From: Thermoplasmata archaeon
Lineage (GTDB): Archaea; Thermoplasmatota; Thermoplasmata; RBG-16-68-12
Direction: 5' to 3'
Assembly: GCA_013329855.1 (NCBI GenBank)
Contig: DUJI01000305.1
Span: 1 to 5,611, forward strand
Length of the DNA: 5,611 nt
In this document: piece after piece, positions 4,387 through 5,611 of the stretch
Numbering within the stretch: the stretch's first letter is position 1
Layout: every line of letters starts with the position of its first letter
Position numbers and translations under genes: made by a program
The notes under the pieces: model-generated
The model's database searches: none
The model's input: only the letters and a program-made list of their open reading frames with translations
What the model was told of the DNA's origin: nothing

Positions 4387-5611
4387 ATGGACGCTGCCCT
4401 CTCCCCTTCGCCCCCGCAGTCCGACTGGTTCTCCATCGGCGTGCTCACGGTCCTTCGCGTGTTCCGCAGCGTGGCCGCCGGCTTCATCAACCTGATGTTC
4501 CCCTACTTCGTCGTCGTCCAGCTCTACAACCGGGCGGAGCAGGGTTACCTCACCCTGGGGTCCATCTACGTGGTCGCCACGTTGGCCTCGGCGGGGCTCG
4601 GATTTCTGATGGGATATGCGGCAGACACCTTGGGTCGCAAGCGGACCTTCCTGATCGCCCTCGCAATGCTGCCGGCTTCCACCGGCCTCCTGCTCGTCTC
4701 GCAGTCGCTGCCGGTCATCTTCGTCGCGGCCGCCCTCGGGGGATACTCGGCCACGGGCTCGCTCGCCGGCGGTGGCGTGGGAGGTGTCGTGGCACCGATC
4801 CAGAGCGCGCTCATCACGGACCTCTCCAGCCGCCACGACCGGACGTTCCTCTTTGGCGTCCTGGCCTTCTTGTCGGGCATCGCCGCGGCATTCGGCGCGC
4901 TCGGCGCGGGTTTTCTCGGGAGCTTTGAGGTCCTCGTGGTCGCGACTTTCCTGGGGACCGTGTCTCTGGTCCTCGGGCTCTTCCTCCGCGACAAGGCCGA
5001 GCCCAAGCGGGGGCAGCGCCTGCGGACGGCGGGCACCATCGGCAAATTCTCCCTGACCGGAATCCTGAACGGGGCAAGCCAAGGGCTCGTGACCCCGTTC
5101 CTGATCCCGTTCTTCATCCTCATCTACGATGTGAAGCAGGACACGATGGGCGTCTGGGCCACCGTGTCGGGCATCATCGCCGCGTTCTCCCTCCTGCTGG
5201 CGCCCTTCGTCGAACGCAGGTTTGGGTTCGTGCGGAGCATCTATGTGACCCGAGGCGGCACCATTCTCATCGCCCTCGCTTTCCCTTTGATCCAGCTCTT
5301 TCCCGTTTCCATCGCGCTGTACTGCATCTTCCCGAGCCTGCGGGTCATGGCGGTCCCCGTGCAGCAGAGCGCGATGATGGACCTGGTCAGCGAAGGGGAG
5401 CGAGGCCGCGCCCTCGGGATCAACCAAGGCCTCCGATTGTCCTTCTCCGCAGTGGGGACCGGGTTCACGGGCTACGAGTTCGCCAGCTCGGTCTATCTGC
5501 CCTTCGCGGTCTATGCGGTGGTCATGGGTGGGAACCTGGTCCTCTACCACATGTTCTTCCGAGGCTACGAGTCCCCGGAGATGAAGCGGGCCGCCGCCGA
5601 CCCTCCGGGGC
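4387..5611 (+). CDS. Major facilitator superfamily (MFS) transporter, C-terminal end cut by window
   Basis: From ATG 4387 the frame stays open for 408 codons to the edge, so the gene is nearly complete for a family of about 400-430 residues. After a short polar start (DAALSPSPPQSD) the sequence alternates long hydrophobic helices with charged loops. The loop after helix 2 reads GYAADTLGRKR (76-86), the MFS signature motif A (G-x-x-x-D-x-x-G-R-K). A glycine-rich stretch (118-133, from GGYSATG to GGVGG) leads into APIQSALITDL (136-146), typical of helices 4-5. ERRFGFVR (276-283) is the matching motif-like loop in the second half. The last segment, FFRGYESPEMKRAAADPPG, looks like the cytoplasmic tail after helix 12. 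MFS proteins are secondary carriers or drug exporters; the substrate is unknown. It follows the EamA gene by 71 bases on the same strand. Confidence 0.85.
   Translation, partial: MDAALSPSPPQSDWFSIGVLTVLRVFRSVAAGFINLMFPYFVVVQLYNRAEQGYLTLGSIYVVATLASAGLGFLMGYAADTLGRKRTFLIALAMLPASTGLLLVSQSLPVIFVAAALGGYSATGSLAGGGVGGVVAPIQSALITDLSSRHDRTFLFGVLAFLSGIAAAFGALGAGFLGSFEVLVVATFLGTVSLVLGLFLRDKAEPKRGQRLRTAGTIGKFSLTGILNGASQGLVTPFLIPFFILIYDVKQDTMGVWATVSGIIAAFSLLLAPFVERRFGFVRSIYVTRGGTILIALAFPLIQLFPVSIALYCIFPSLRVMAVPVQQSAMMDLVSEGERGRALGINQGLRLSFSAVGTGFTGYEFASSVYLPFAVYAVVMGGNLVLYHMFFRGYESPEMKRAAADPPG

Noticed and set aside
4000..5550. 516-codon open frame on the minus strand
   Set aside because: It is antisense to the EamA and MFS genes, whose membrane-protein sequences are clear. 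The translation is a charged, low-complexity Glu/Arg/Asp/Gly-rich string, as produced opposite GC-rich coding DNA.

Overview
The window is about 65% G+C by eye and gene-dense, with short AT-rich islets only in front of genes. The best resolved promoter, ahead of the leftmost gene, has an archaeal layout: a purine-rich BRE-like stretch, then TTTAAGTA centred about 28 bases before the ATG, with no Shine-Dalgarno and essentially no leader. Other starts have a GATATC or CATATC box about 27-29 bases upstream. With the gene content, this suggests a GC-rich archaeon, perhaps a terrestrial Thermoplasmatota lineage. That placement is inference; a GC-rich bacterium is not excluded.

Layout, left to right: (1) a PadR-family regulator on the minus strand, cut by the left edge; (2) a divergent intergenic region (191-297) with a perfect 10-bp tandem repeat that also forms overlapping palindromes, plus a leader hairpin; (3) a family 2 glycosyltransferase on plus; (4) a 139-bp spacer, then a CoxG-like SRPBCC protein on plus with a clear Shine-Dalgarno; (5) convergent to it, a minus-strand pair, xdhC-like then mocA-like; (6) an 85-bp divergent promoter region; (7) an EamA/DMT-family transporter on plus; (8) an MFS transporter on plus, running off the right edge.

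The functional core is 1277-3363. CoxG-like, MocA-like and XdhC-like proteins are the accessory set that builds and places molybdenum hydroxylases such as aerobic CO dehydrogenase and xanthine dehydrogenase-like enzymes. MocA-type enzymes attach CMP to molybdopterin, XdhC handles and sulfurates the cofactor, and CoxG helps hold CO dehydrogenase at the membrane. No structural subunit (coxL, coxM or coxS type) lies in the window, so the client enzyme is elsewhere. The PadR/glycosyltransferase pair on the left and the two transporters on the right look like separate units. I see no CRISPR array, mobile element, tRNA or rRNA, and no convincing new multi-gene system. The most distinctive signals are the repeat operator in front of padR and the altered motifs in the XdhC-like protein.
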